Part shown: one piece after another, positions 1 through 7,997 of the stretch | Numbering within the stretch: the first letter of the stretch is position 1 | How the letters are laid out: every line of letters begins with the position of its first letter | From: Dechloromonas sp. HYN0024 | GTDB taxonomy: Bacteria; Pseudomonadota; Gammaproteobacteria; Burkholderiales; Rhodocyclaceae | DNA: 64,000 bases | Reading direction: 5' to 3' | Assembly (NCBI RefSeq): GCF_003441615.1 | Contig: NZ_CP031842.1 | Location: 1,878,501-1,942,500 of the forward strand | Position numbers and translations under genes: made by a program | The notes under the pieces: generated by a model | Told to the model about the DNA's origin: nothing | Databases searched by the model: none | The model's input: the letters and a program-made list of their open reading frames with translations, nothing else

Positions 1-867
1 CAGGCACAGAGACTCGTTTCAAAAAAGTACGTTTCAAGGCTTCCGCGAAAATCCGCGACACAGCAAGGGAAGATTGCATCCTTGGGAACGAAGCGTGACC
101 TGAAGTACTCCCTTCACGTATACCTACAGTGGCGAGAAATTAATGGACTGCATCCATCACAACAAGACAATGCATCCCAACTTCGAAACTTTTTAGAAGA
201 ACGATCAGAAGTCGTTCAACAGTCGACGTTAAATCAAAATCGAAACTCGTTACAAGTTGCGTATAGCATAAAGCTACCGATAATTCGATCTCAGATTGAC
301 ACTTACCGAAACTCGCGATCCTACACGGGAGACGAAATTTCAAGAGTGATTAGACATCAAACCGAGAAGAATGCCTTATCGACCGTAGTCGCATTTTCGG
401 CTGGCTTAAGAGCGCATGAGCTTGCAACTATTCGACGTGCGAATGAAATTCAGCCATCCCCGCACAGACAATGGGACTCCCGTCGCTTTAATGGGCAGGA
501 CAATGTCCAAAAATATATAGTTATCGGCAAAGGTGGGTTAAGAAGAGAAGTAGCCTTAGCGAAAAATCTGGCCGAGATGCTTGAATTTCGTCGGTTGGAG
601 GTGCCGAATAAGGTCGTCGACCGCGAAATATTTTATAACCAGTATTATGACATTGGGTTCGGACAGGCCTTTTCCCAAAGTTTTACTAATGCGTCGAAAA
701 CCGCACTTGGTTTCTCACATGGTGCTCACGGGTTACGGCATAGCTATGCAAAATCTCGCACGAAGATACTTTGCAAATTAGGTCTTTCTTTTGAGGAAGC
801 TCAAAAGGTGTTAAGTCAAGAATTGGGGCATTTTCGCCCCGATATCACATTAGCTTATTACCGCTAG
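1..867 (+). CDS. Tyrosine recombinase/integrase (5' end outside window)
   Basis: The reading frame is open from base 1, so the gene starts upstream of the window; a TTG at 82 is only the first possible internal start. The visible product resembles tyrosine (phage-type) integrases, which cut and rejoin DNA through a covalent tyrosine link. The catalytic box is readable: the first Arg in FSAGLRAHEL, the H-x-x-R in HGLRHSYA, a His in ELGHFRPD, and the nucleophile Tyr in the C-terminal TLAYYR. An N-terminal SAM-like part is represented by SLHVYLQWREINGLHP. The protein ends four residues after the expected Tyr region, so the C-terminus is complete. Base composition is lower in G+C than the core genes, which fits a mobile element. 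Whether it mobilises the DNA to its right or an element to the left cannot be told. Confidence 0.8.
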   Translation, partial: QAQRLVSKKYVSRLPRKSATQQGKIASLGTKRDLKYSLHVYLQWREINGLHPSQQDNASQLRNFLEERSEVVQQSTLNQNRNSLQVAYSIKLPIIRSQIDTYRNSRSYTGDEISRVIRHQTEKNALSTVVAFSAGLRAHELATIRRANEIQPSPHRQWDSRRFNGQDNVQKYIVIGKGGLRREVALAKNLAEMLEFRRLEVPNKVVDREIFYNQYYDIGFGQAFSQSFTNASKTALGFSHGAHGLRHSYAKSRTKILCKLGLSFEEAQKVLSQELGHFRPDITLAYYR

Positions 868-965
868 CCTTTAGTTGAAGACTGATATTGTTCTAGCTTT
901 CCACCGTACCATTCTCTCTAGCACCTGCCTGACAAAACACTTCCGCACACCCCATGTTCAATTAT

Positions 966-2528
966 CTATTCGACATTAAATTTTATGTCATCCTGCATGC
1001 GACGACGAATCGACGACATCCCTCTGCGTTCACATTCGGTGCACCAAGGCTGGCAGCGGCTCATTACCGACTCGGCAATTTGCAAGGCATCTGACAATAC
1101 CTTTTGAGCATGCGGGGAATGCCACGCGGCAACGCATTCGCGTGTTTCCTTAGAAATTTCTTCTTGTTCTTCCCATTCATGCAGGCTGGAAAGGGCCACA
1201 TGAAAGTCATTGATGAATCCAAAGGCGTCTTGCAAGCTAGCAATCGCTTTGGCGTATTCCAGCATCTCGGCCTGATCGAATAGCGGCGCAAAAAATTCAC
1301 AGGTGTAGCGCAGATGTTTCAAAGCGATTCGGAATCGGTGGGCCTGTTCCGGGGTTGGCGCTTTGAGCGTTTTGGTTAGCCGTTTTACCGCATTGCGGTG
1401 CAAGCCTGCAAGTTGCTTTTCGGCGAAACGCGGCATGTTTTTCGGGAAATCATCTGTGTCCAGGTCGTGCAAATCGCGCGCAAACAAGAGGACGGGGCCG
1501 CCGTAGTGCAGTTGTTGAACCTGCTCAAGTGCTACATGCTTGGCATTCTCCAAAGCAGCAAGTGCAGCCTTTGCATGAGAGAGGATTTCCGGATCATCAC
1601 TCTGCAACATAGGTTCCACGATGCCAGACCGCATCACATCCAGGTCGCGGACATCGCCGGTAATCTGTGACAGCTCTTTGACGCGTGTTGTCCATTGCGA
1701 CTGAAAACGCCTAGCCAAGGCTGGCTTAAAGACCTTGATGAGACTATTGAGGCGACGAAGCGAAACCCGAAATTGATGAACATACTCCTGGCCCTGTGAT
1801 GTCAGGGTGCCTAAGAGATTGGCTTGCCACATTTGCATCCCTTGGTAGGCAAGGAGGCGGAAAGCATCTGCCGAGTTCTGTTTGATACCAAGAGGACTTG
1901 GGGATGCCTTCTGCGGGCTATTTGTTTGGTTCAAGAACAACTGATAGCCACGTTCGGCCTTGCTGACATCATGGGGTACCAAAGGCAGGTGGGTTGCCAA
2001 AGCTATAGCAAAATCGAGTAGATCCTCTGGGTTGCCTTGTGCCAGTTCCAGTTCTACTTCAGAAATCGGCACGATGCGGTCACCTGACGATATGGTTCCG
2101 GTATCCACCATGACCCACAGGGCAATATTCTTGGAAACATCAATACGCCAGGTTCGTCGCTCAAACGATGTTGTGAATACCGGTACCAAGCTCGACTGTC
2201 GTTGCTTTAAGAACGCACGAACCTTTCGGGCATCAACACCGCTAAAATCGAATGCGCCCGAATACGTGGTTTCCCACTCTGGGCGAGCCGATAGACCGGC
2301 TATAGAATCAGCAGCACATTTGACCGTTTGCAGTTGTTCCGTAGCGGTGGCTCGAACACGAAGCGCAATTCGTTCTTGATGCAGTGCTAGGTCTGGGGTG
2401 TCGTAGTAAGTGTTGTCTAGGCGCTTTGCGGTTTTGGTTTCAACGCCTGCTGTAATTAAGGGGTGAGTCTCAAGGCGAGCAATCTCGTCGGGAGAACAGT
2501 AAAGCTTTAGTTCAATTTCGGTGGCCAT
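966..2528 (-). CDS. CYTH and CHAD domain protein (triphosphatase-like)
   Basis: The N-terminal half is a CYTH (triphosphate tunnel metalloenzyme) domain: the signature E-I-E-L-K-L (ExExK) sits at residues 4-9, followed by the antiparallel strands with alternating charged residues that line the tunnel. The C-terminal half, about residue 220 on, is a CHAD helical domain with its conserved histidine-containing helices (HQFRVSLRRL and HRFRIALKHLRY), which in this family bind polyphosphate. E. coli YgiF, with the same architecture, hydrolyses inorganic triphosphate. The ATG at 2528 is preferred because it places the ExExK motif right at the N-terminus; an upstream GTG at 2555 would add nine residues with no family support. 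It is convergent with the integrase and has no operon partner. Confidence 0.88.
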   Translation of the reverse strand: MATEIELKLYCSPDEIARLETHPLITAGVETKTAKRLDNTYYDTPDLALHQERIALRVRATATEQLQTVKCAADSIAGLSARPEWETTYSGAFDFSGVDARKVRAFLKQRQSSLVPVFTTSFERRTWRIDVSKNIALWVMVDTGTISSGDRIVPISEVELELAQGNPEDLLDFAIALATHLPLVPHDVSKAERGYQLFLNQTNSPQKASPSPLGIKQNSADAFRLLAYQGMQMWQANLLGTLTSQGQEYVHQFRVSLRRLNSLIKVFKPALARRFQSQWTTRVKELSQITGDVRDLDVMRSGIVEPMLQSDDPEILSHAKAALAALENAKHVALEQVQQLHYGGPVLLFARDLHDLDTDDFPKNMPRFAEKQLAGLHRNAVKRLTKTLKAPTPEQAHRFRIALKHLRYTCEFFAPLFDQAEMLEYAKAIASLQDAFGFINDFHVALSSLHEWEEQEEISKETRECVAAWHSPHAQKVLSDALQIAESVMSRCQPWCTECERRGMSSIRRRMQDDIKFNVE

Positions 2529-2756
2529 GACTCTGCATGTGAAATCAAGATGCACCGGAGTCTATCGAAAGCCAGAATTTGGCTCTACCTTGCGACACCA
2601 AGTTGATCAAAGGCAACATGCTCGTCCGATGGAATTCCGCAATGAGTTCGGCGCCCCTTAGACTGGTATAATTTTCGAAACCATAAAAACCAGTGTGAGT
2701 CCAATCAGGCCGTTTTGGCAGATTTTCTGGCCAACATTTCTTAGAGAGAATAGCAA

Positions 2757-2945
2757 ATGGACAATCAGCAGCCGTTAGTCACAGCATCCAATGCCACCAA
2801 TTTTTCGATGCGATCAAATCAACGAGCAGCTAAGAAAACAGTCGCTCAGTTGCTGGATGATAAGGATGCGATGAATGATTGGGTTAGCAACATCGAAAAA
2901 CTCCGACAGATGAACCCTGACGGTGCGGACAAGCATACTTTGTAG
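2757..2945 (+). CDS. Small hypothetical protein (62 aa)
   Basis: This short frame begins with ATG after an AGAGAGAA purine stretch at a plausible ribosome-binding distance. The product is hydrophilic, with a basic middle (QRAAKKTV) and a probable amphipathic helix in the second half. No known family was recognised. There is no overlapping alternative gene with better support, but coding status rests only on start context and composition. Confidence 0.4.
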   Translation: MDNQQPLVTASNATNFSMRSNQRAAKKTVAQLLDDKDAMNDWVSNIEKLRQMNPDGADKHTL

Positions 2946-3438
2946 GAATTCTTCTGGTTGGCTGGTGTCGGGCTGCTTGTAAATTTCGCCTACTATTCTC
3001 CAGCATTTGCTGCGGGAATCGTCACACAATTGGTGAAAATCTCGTTCTGGCTGATAAGGTAGAAGGCGGGTCGCCAATGGCCTAGGCCAACAACCGACTA
3101 CTACAGCACTAGCCGGTGGCCATGTCCGAAAATGGCCGGGTTGCGGTAGTGCGGTCATCAATTTGCTCGCCGAATAGCGGCCAGTCAACTCGATCATCGG
3201 GCGCGTCACCAGCAGAAATTGAAATGTAACCTCGACCGGCCGGTTGTGGCCCAGACTGTGTAAAAACGCAAAGGAAACTTGGCTTGCAGTTGAAGATTTG
3301 TGCACGCCAGCGTTTTTATTGCCGAGAAGGCGACCTGAAACGGCAGGCGAACTAAAATAAGGCCTTTTCAGGCTCTGAGTGCTTCGATCAACCCCTTGTT
3401 TCCGAGAATCTTCATCAGTCGTTCGCCACGGGGCATCA
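2946..3438. other. Gene-free stretch, possible decayed insertion sequence
   Basis: No convincing coding frame is seen here on either strand; the long minus-strand frame through it (213 codons from 3455) has no family-like pattern and runs over the preceding gene. The segment looks like intergenic debris of a transposon region, with phrases typical of IS flanks such as the minus-strand text near 3250-3270, but no transposase domain or terminal inverted repeat pair could be defined. A weak fifth copy of the 32-bp element described at 3781 lies at about 3217-3248, one base shorter. Confidence 0.3.
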
Positions 3439-3660
3439 ATGGCCGTACCCCCCAAACTCCTCGCGGTAATCGCCCTTCTGGCCGACCACGGCAGGCTGCC
3501 CCGCGGCCAGGTCGGGACAGTGGTTGAGGTTCTGGATGCAGAACATGTGCTAATCGAGTTCGCGGGGCCCGATGGGGTGACATTTGCGGTTCAATCCGTA
3601 CCTGCCGCAAACCTCCTTGAACTACGGCATGGGCCAGTTGCATCAATGGCGATGGATTGA
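3439..3660 (+). CDS. DUF4926-like small protein
   Basis: The 73-residue product has the pattern of DUF4926 proteins: a leading LLAVIALL strand-helix, the core RGQVGTVVEVL, then a beta-rich part (HVLIEFAGPDGVTFAV) and a final LLEL. These are small SH3-like barrels of unknown function, often paired with a second small protein in accessory regions. The ATG at 3439 is preferred over a frame start at 3379, because homology-like sequence begins there. No clear Shine-Dalgarno is seen and no partner gene is adjacent, so it may be a relic. Confidence 0.5.
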   Translation: MAVPPKLLAVIALLADHGRLPRGQVGTVVEVLDAEHVLIEFAGPDGVTFAVQSVPAANLLELRHGPVASMAMD

Positions 3661-3780
3661 GCCGACTGATCAAAAATGGACCACCCCGGGGGCTTGTTCC
3701 GTAGCGTTATGCCTGCAGCCGTCGCCTGCACAGCCATATCGCTGCCCCGCTCAAAAATATTCATCAAGGGCAAAAATGGC

Positions 3781-3812
3781 GGTTGAAATTGCGGTTTGCA
3801 TCGGTAAATTAG
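3781..3812 (+). promoter_or_regulatory. 32-bp shared upstream element, copy A
   Basis: This is the first of four similar elements (others at 5887, 6331 and 7589). Conserved parts are R-GTTGAAAT at the left and TCGGTA near the right. TTGAAA (3783-3788) and TAAATT (3805-3810), 16 bp apart, could serve as -35 and -10 boxes for the membrane protein gene starting at 3837. Conservation in the spacer goes beyond a plain promoter and suggests a bound regulator or a common repeat family. Confidence 0.5.
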
Positions 3813-3836
3813 ATTCACCATGCAAACAAATTTCAA

Positions 3837-4481
3837 ATGGAAACCCTCCCAACCATGTTCAATATAACGGAAGAACAAGCCTTAGCATTGGGCGTCATCG
3901 GCACGCTGGCCGTCGCGTTGATTGTACTGATCAGCCTGGTAACGAAGGACAATTCCCCAGCCAAACAACGCGCCCAACGTCTCGCCATTGCCACCAGATC
4001 GGCAGCCACCCTACTCATCGGAACCGCTGTCGGGCTGATTTACGTATTCATTGATACCCACTTGGCCAGCTTTTTGGTTTTTCCGTTCCTCGCGATCGCC
4101 GGGTACCTCCACTTAGTTGGCACTGCCATGCTGTACCGGTTTTACAGTACGCGCATTACGAGCGTGGAAAAATCGGGCGATAGAAACCTGGTAAGAGATT
4201 TGATCCATGCCTTCATCAAAGATGCCGAAATACCAGGGAACGACAAGATCACCATCAAGCTCGTCAAGGGGCCCGAGCGGATTGATGCCGAAACCAGGGA
4301 GCATCAAGCGGCGTTCCGGGACAAGCTCAAGGCCCTCCCCCATTTCCAGGAGACGTTCGAGGAAGACCTGATTAACCTGATCACAGGGGATCGCGTCTTT
4401 TGGAGCGAATATGCGGGTGAGCCTTGCCTGGCCATACAAGTATCCGATTGCTTTTACAGCAGCACAGGCATGGGGTGCTGA
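3837..4481 (+). CDS. Hypothetical membrane protein (214 aa)
   Basis: The product is not recognised. Residues 13-35, about 55-75 and about 78-100 are strongly hydrophobic and should form three membrane helices. The rest, from about residue 105, is a soluble cytoplasmic-type domain rich in charged residues (FIKDAEIPGNDKITIKLV and onwards). The start at 3837 follows element A by 24 bp, which suits transcription from that element; an ATG at 3855 is an alternative and would remove six residues. No Shine-Dalgarno is evident for either. The neighbour downstream is convergent, so this gene stands alone. Confidence 0.6.
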   Translation: METLPTMFNITEEQALALGVIGTLAVALIVLISLVTKDNSPAKQRAQRLAIATRSAATLLIGTAVGLIYVFIDTHLASFLVFPFLAIAGYLHLVGTAMLYRFYSTRITSVEKSGDRNLVRDLIHAFIKDAEIPGNDKITIKLVKGPERIDAETREHQAAFRDKLKALPHFQETFEEDLINLITGDRVFWSEYAGEPCLAIQVSDCFYSSTGMGC

Positions 4482-4649
4482 TGAGATGTTTGAGCAACTA
4501 TATGATCATTTGCAATCTTCAAAGACCAAGCGGCAGCTAAATGATGCATAGCTGCCTGATTCAGGCAGGAGTGCGAAAGTCAGCTTTGGCCGAGAAGCGG
4601 CAATAGAATCGGTACCCCCTCCCCCACTTCGTTTGACACCGCGGCAAAC

Positions 4650-5531
4650 TCAAAAAGAATTGTTCTGATCCGGGATTGAAACTGACTGCCGCAGTATTGT
4701 CAGCGAACCCTCCAGAGCCCCGACTCTCTCGGCGACACGGGAACCCTCATCTGCACGCATTGCGTGTACGGCAGCAAGTTCAGCTACGGCCTTAAATCTT
4801 TCTGTTTGAGCTTCTTGAACTTGTGCGGTGGCCATTTGTAGCTTTTCCTGCGTGTCGGCAAGACGGGACTGCAGGTTTTCAAACTGAACATTTTTGGAAA
4901 GCTCCAGTGCCTGGTATGCCGACTTGGCAACAGCAAGTTCTTTCGCAACCTCGGCGTGGCTACTATCAACCAGCCAGCATGCGTTGCGCGCATCGATGAG
5001 TTCAGCCTCCAGCAGAGGCAGTCTCTCGAGACGAAGCATCAGCCTGGCAACGTCGGTCCGTGCAATTTCTGCGGCTTGACGCTCCCGAGCCGATTCTTCA
5101 CGAAGCGTCCCGACAACGATTTCAACTTCACCTAGCCGACCTTCCAGGACAGACTTTTCGCTTCGCAAGGCATCAATTGTATTTAGCTGCTCTTCAAGCT
5201 TCATTACTAGGCGCTCGTTTTCCGTCGCCAATTCATCGGCATAAGTGGCTGCCTGGCACAAGCGGTGCTCAAGCTCAGAACGCCCTGCAGAAAGTTCGTT
5301 GCAGACAAACTCGAGAATGGTTTGCTGTATCGATGACGGCAAACTCAATGCCGCTTGGCGTGCTAATGCCTGCGTCTTCTCCCAGCGCTGGAAATGCTTT
5401 TGAATCGTGCCCAGGCTCCCCGACCCATGCCGCTCACGAATCAGACGCAAGGTCAGCTTTCCGCCCTCGGCGATGATTGCCTCTGAGTGACGAACAACAT
5501 CGTCATAGTTGATTGTGACTGCACGTGGCAT
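4650..5531 (-). CDS. KfrA-like DNA-binding coiled-coil protein
   Basis: The N-terminal ~100 residues match the KfrA_N type of helix-turn-helix domain: ITYDDV-like opening, then KLTLRLIRERHGSGSLGTIQKHFQRW, typical of plasmid replication-region DNA-binding proteins. From about residue 75 to the end the chain is a long heptad-rich alpha-helical coiled coil full of Glu, Ala, Leu and Arg. In IncP plasmid RK2, KfrA binds its own promoter and forms a coiled-coil stabilising structure; here the gene is chromosomal or on an integrated element. An imperfect inverted repeat just upstream (5549-5577) is a likely operator. It suggests plasmid or ICE ancestry for this stretch. Confidence 0.8.
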   Translation of the reverse strand: MPRAVTINYDDVVRHSEAIIAEGGKLTLRLIRERHGSGSLGTIQKHFQRWEKTQALARQAALSLPSSIQQTILEFVCNELSAGRSELEHRLCQAATYADELATENERLVMKLEEQLNTIDALRSEKSVLEGRLGEVEIVVGTLREESARERQAAEIARTDVARLMLRLERLPLLEAELIDARNACWLVDSSHAEVAKELAVAKSAYQALELSKNVQFENLQSRLADTQEKLQMATAQVQEAQTERFKAVAELAAVHAMRADEGSRVAERVGALEGSLTILRQSVSIPDQNNSF

Positions 5532-5548
5532 AGGCTTCTTTCAATCTG

Positions 5549-5577
5549 ATACGAACCGTACGATACGATTCGTTATG
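5549..5577 (-). promoter_or_regulatory. Imperfect inverted repeat, candidate KfrA operator
   Basis: The left arm ATACGAACCGT and the reverse complement of the right arm, ATAACGAATCGT, match apart from one indel and one substitution. A GTACGATAC core lies between. It sits 18 bp upstream of the KfrA-like start codon, where autoregulated members of the family bind. Confidence 0.45.
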
Positions 5578-5984
5578 TATGAATTGTTCTGACCAGGCAT
5601 GAGCCGGGACATATAAGCAGTCGGCGCAGAAAGGCACGGCGGGTTAGTTGGCTACTCCCCGCATTGCTCCAACCTGTTCTCAGTTTGCCAAGGTTGGCAA
5701 TGAATTTCGCGTGTCTAAAACAGCAAAATTGACCACCCAAATGCGGGGTTCGGTCTTGGTCACGTCCGCCGTTTTATCGATCAGCATGCGGATTTCAAAC
5801 CGCACATGACGAATATCGCCCCATATTTCAGCGCGAAATTCCTCGCCGATACCAGAAAAAAATGTCAATTCAACCGCAAATTTCGAGTTGAAATCCAATT
5901 TTTGATCGGTACAACAGAAGATCAGGATGCATCAGCGCACGGCCATCTTGGCAGCGCCATCCCCTAGGTTGACGGATCACGATC
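5578..5984. other. Mostly non-coding stretch with element B
   Basis: A minus-strand frame at 5680-5898 could encode a 72-residue peptide, but it has no Shine-Dalgarno, no family match and its start lies inside element B, so I do not call it a gene. The motif CAAAATTGACCACCC at 5724-5738 resembles CAAAAATGGACCACCC at 3671-3686, about 2 kb away, possibly scars of the same IS family. Confidence 0.35.
5887..5918 (+). promoter_or_regulatory. 32-bp shared upstream element, copy B
   Basis: AGTTGAAAT is followed after eleven bases by GATCGGTACAAC. TTGAAA (5889-5894) and TACAAC (5910-5915) are spaced 16 bp. It lies 67 bp before the ATG at 5985. Confidence 0.5.
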
Positions 5985-6350
5985 ATGAAAAAAGCCAAGC
6001 TCCGCCTCACGGTGAATAACTTCACCATTCCGTTCAGTACTGACCGCCAGCGCCTCACGCTAAGAATGCGAGAGATACGCCTGCTGCTTGAAATGCTCCG
6101 TAATACCCCAGCCGGGAATCAGCGACTACGGCGGCACGGTACATTGCAACGGCGCTGTATGCGATCGGCCATGGCGGCAGCCCGCCGCTTTTCCCGACGC
6201 GTTGCGCTTGAGCCGATCGAGGTGCAATGGGATATTCGTCAGACTCAGGACTCGCCTTTTTACAACAAAGAAGGTGCGATTGCAGCCCTGATTTCCAATT
6301 CGAAAAAGTTTCGCGATGACTACAAAAGGCAGTTGAAATTGGAATTTTGA
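5985..6350 (+). CDS. Hypothetical basic protein (121 aa)
   Basis: The product is very basic, with many Arg residues in the middle third (QRLRRHGTLQRRCMRSAMAA), and no recognised domain. The C-terminal third (SPFYNKEGAIAALISNSKKF) looks like a folded segment. It is preceded by element B, and element C lies over its own last codons, so the next gene may be transcribed from within it. Nucleic-acid binding is possible from charge alone but is not shown. Confidence 0.5.
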   Translation: MKKAKLRLTVNNFTIPFSTDRQRLTLRMREIRLLLEMLRNTPAGNQRLRRHGTLQRRCMRSAMAAARRFSRRVALEPIEVQWDIRQTQDSPFYNKEGAIAALISNSKKFRDDYKRQLKLEF

Positions 6351-6362
6351 TCCGTAGCCTTG
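6331..6362 (+). promoter_or_regulatory. 32-bp shared upstream element, copy C
   Basis: AGTTGAAAT starts at 6331; TTGAAA (6333-6338) and TAGCCT (6355-6360) are 16 bp apart. It overlaps the end of the preceding gene and lies 30 bp before the ATG at 6393. Confidence 0.5.
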
Positions 6363-6392
6363 ATTGATCATCTGAGCCAAACAAAGGAAATC

Positions 6393-6698
6393 ATGCCGAC
6401 ACCACGCCACATCCCTCGCCGCTGCTTCATGATTGATTTCGCGTCACGCGACAGCCGCAGCGCACATGCCCACCTGAAAGGTGTCAGTCCGCGCGCACGG
6501 GCCTACGCCACATTGGAGTTTTTGGAACGATGTATCGGCCGGCATCAAAAAGCTGCGGATGATTTTCGCCAATTGGCGCATTGGGCACATCGCCACCATG
6601 GCACATTCTTGCGCGTCAAAGCCTGTTTCACCGACTGCCTTGCTGCAGTGACAGGGATTAGCGCCGGCGCTGTTCTGTCTTATCTATTACTGAGCTAG
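6393..6698 (+). CDS. Hypothetical protein with C-terminal hydrophobic helix (101 aa)
   Basis: The ATG at 6393 is chosen because AAAGGAAA sits seven bases upstream; a frame start at 6360 has no such site and lies in element C. The product is His- and Arg-rich (RHIPRRCF, HWAHRHHGTFLRV) with a final hydrophobic stretch at about residues 80-100 (AAVTGISAGAVLSYLLLS) that may anchor it in the membrane. No family is recognised. Confidence 0.5.
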   Translation: MPTPRHIPRRCFMIDFASRDSRSAHAHLKGVSPRARAYATLEFLERCIGRHQKAADDFRQLAHWAHRHHGTFLRVKACFTDCLAAVTGISAGAVLSYLLLS

Positions 6699-6712
6699 CC
6701 CGGTCCAAGCGA

Positions 6713-6979
6713 TCAGTCGGTCAGGCGACTTTCGCCTGGAAACATCGGGGTCAGTAACTGGAAAGCCGGAATCTGAAAGGCTTGAGCTAGCTTTTCGATG
6801 TTGTCGAGGGAGATGTTGCGCTGGCAACGCTCAACGTGTGCCACGAAGGTGCGGTGCAGTTGAGCCTGGTAGGCCAACTCTTCTTGCGACCACTCACGCT
6901 CAGCGCGCAGGCGCTTCAAATTCTCGCCAAGAATCTGGCGAAGCGTGATTTCAGCTGGCATCGAATTTGTGTCAACCAT
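6713..6979 (-). CDS. XRE-family helix-turn-helix regulator
   Basis: This 88-residue protein is almost entirely a Cro/C1-type helix-turn-helix: LGENLKRLRAEREWSQEELA forms helices 1-2 and HRTFVAHVERCQRNISLDNI the recognition region. The usual Gly of IERGERN is Cys here. Such one-domain proteins act as dimeric repressors or as controllers of adjacent modules. It is divergent from the zinc-ribbon membrane gene at 7074, with about 94 bp between, so it may control that gene and itself. The start at 6979 could instead be the ATG at 6961. Confidence 0.82.
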   Translation of the reverse strand: MVDTNSMPAEITLRQILGENLKRLRAEREWSQEELAYQAQLHRTFVAHVERCQRNISLDNIEKLAQAFQIPAFQLLTPMFPGESRLTD

Positions 6980-7073
6980 CTGCCGATGGTCGCCGTTAGA
7001 TGCTTTTGCGTCAGCCGTGTTTACGTCACAATGCGTTATGCGTACTCATTACAAATAATCAGGGAGAGTTTTT

Positions 7074-7538
7074 ATGAAATGTGCCAATCATCCGGAGAAC
7101 GATGCCACAGGTCTGTGTACAGGCTGTCAGCGGGCCTTGTGCTCGAAATGCCAGACCGACAATGACGCTGTGCTCTGCAGTCGCTGCGTCATCGCGCATA
7201 ACAATGCCGTGACCCGTTACTTCTTCAAGCAGTTGGCGATCAGCGGTGTGCTGCTAGTGGGCACCCTATCTATTCTCAGCAACTCGGCCATGGCGTGGCA
7301 GACGATCACCACGCTCGCCTTGATGGCCAGCTTTCTCCCCTTCGGCTGGAGTGCTTTAACTCGCTACTTCCCGCCGGGCCATCACTACTTTCACCCAGCT
7401 GCACGATTCATGGCGTTGTCCTTCCATCTTTTCGTCGCCGCCCTCCTCGGCTGGCTGGTCGGACCTTGGCAGATTTACAAGGCGGTCCGCGAAATCATGA
7501 AAGCACGGTCGGTCAATTTGTCACTGAATCAGCAGTAA
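7074..7538 (+). CDS. B-box/zinc-ribbon membrane protein (154 aa)
   Basis: The N-terminal 40 residues carry a B-box-like zinc-binding pattern: C3, H6, C15, C18, C23, C26, then C35 and C38 (CANHPENDATGLC, CQRALCSKC, VLCSRC). Hydrophobic segments follow at about residues 53-75, 80-95 and 110-130. A clear CAGGGAGAG Shine-Dalgarno precedes the ATG. Proteins of this plan in bacteria often have a small cytoplasmic zinc module tethered to the membrane; the function is unknown. It lies just upstream of the AAA+ operon and could be part of it. Confidence 0.65.
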   Translation: MKCANHPENDATGLCTGCQRALCSKCQTDNDAVLCSRCVIAHNNAVTRYFFKQLAISGVLLVGTLSILSNSAMAWQTITTLALMASFLPFGWSALTRYFPPGHHYFHPAARFMALSFHLFVAALLGWLVGPWQIYKAVREIMKARSVNLSLNQQ

Positions 7539-7588
7539 GTAGCCACAGGTGCTGATCTTGGCATTCGTGAAAGCGACCATCAAATCGC

Positions 7589-7620
7589 GGTTGAAATCGA
7601 ACTTTCGGTCGGTAGAGTTG
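7589..7620 (+). promoter_or_regulatory. 32-bp shared upstream element, copy D
   Basis: GGTTGAAAT starts at 7589; TTGAAA (7591-7596) and TAGAGT (7613-7618) are 16 bp apart. AGGAG and the ATG at 7638 follow immediately, so the leader would be very short. This element would drive the AAA+ operon. Confidence 0.5.
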
Positions 7621-7637
7621 GTTCTTTAGGAGACTCC

Positions 7638-7997
7638 ATGCGCAACCTGACCGCCTATTCCCTTGCTCTGCGATTTTTGCTGATCGGCATCCTGTTATTC
7701 ACCTGCCTGCTCTTTTATCTGCGCAAGTGGGAATCCTCACCGCCACCATTTTCACCCTCAGCCGCGACCGCGCTGTGCGCGTCAACGCCCGGATGCAAAT
7801 CGATCAGCACGAAGTGGGAATACGACATCGCTCAGGCCAGGATGTTTGTCGTTTTGCGCGCCACCCTGGCCCGCAAAGCAGCCAACACGAATGCCCTTGA
7901 GACTATCCAGCAGGCGATCGATCAGCATCAGGGCGAACTGAGCTGGATGCGTCAAATGCTCTGGCCCGCCCCGCGCCTGGAGAGCCGCTATGAGTAA
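7638..7997 (+). CDS. Hypothetical single-pass membrane protein (119 aa)
   Basis: AGGAG lies five bases before the ATG. Residues 10-28 (ALRFLLIGILLFTCLLFYL) form one membrane helix with a basic flank. The remainder is a soluble domain with two Cys (CASTPGC) and a likely helical second half. It overlaps the AAA+ ATPase gene by eight bases, so the two are almost certainly translationally coupled and may act together. No family is recognised. Confidence 0.6.
   Translation: MRNLTAYSLALRFLLIGILLFTCLLFYLRKWESSPPPFSPSAATALCASTPGCKSISTKWEYDIAQARMFVVLRATLARKAANTNALETIQQAIDQHQGELSWMRQMLWPAPRLESRYE

Noticed and set aside
2814..3455. 213-codon minus-strand frame as a possible transposase
   Set aside because: No DDE, HUH or helix-turn-helix pattern is visible and it overlaps the small gene at 2757.
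5680..5898. 72-codon minus-strand frame between the KfrA-like gene and 5985
   Set aside because: No ribosome-binding site, no family match, and its start lies in element B.
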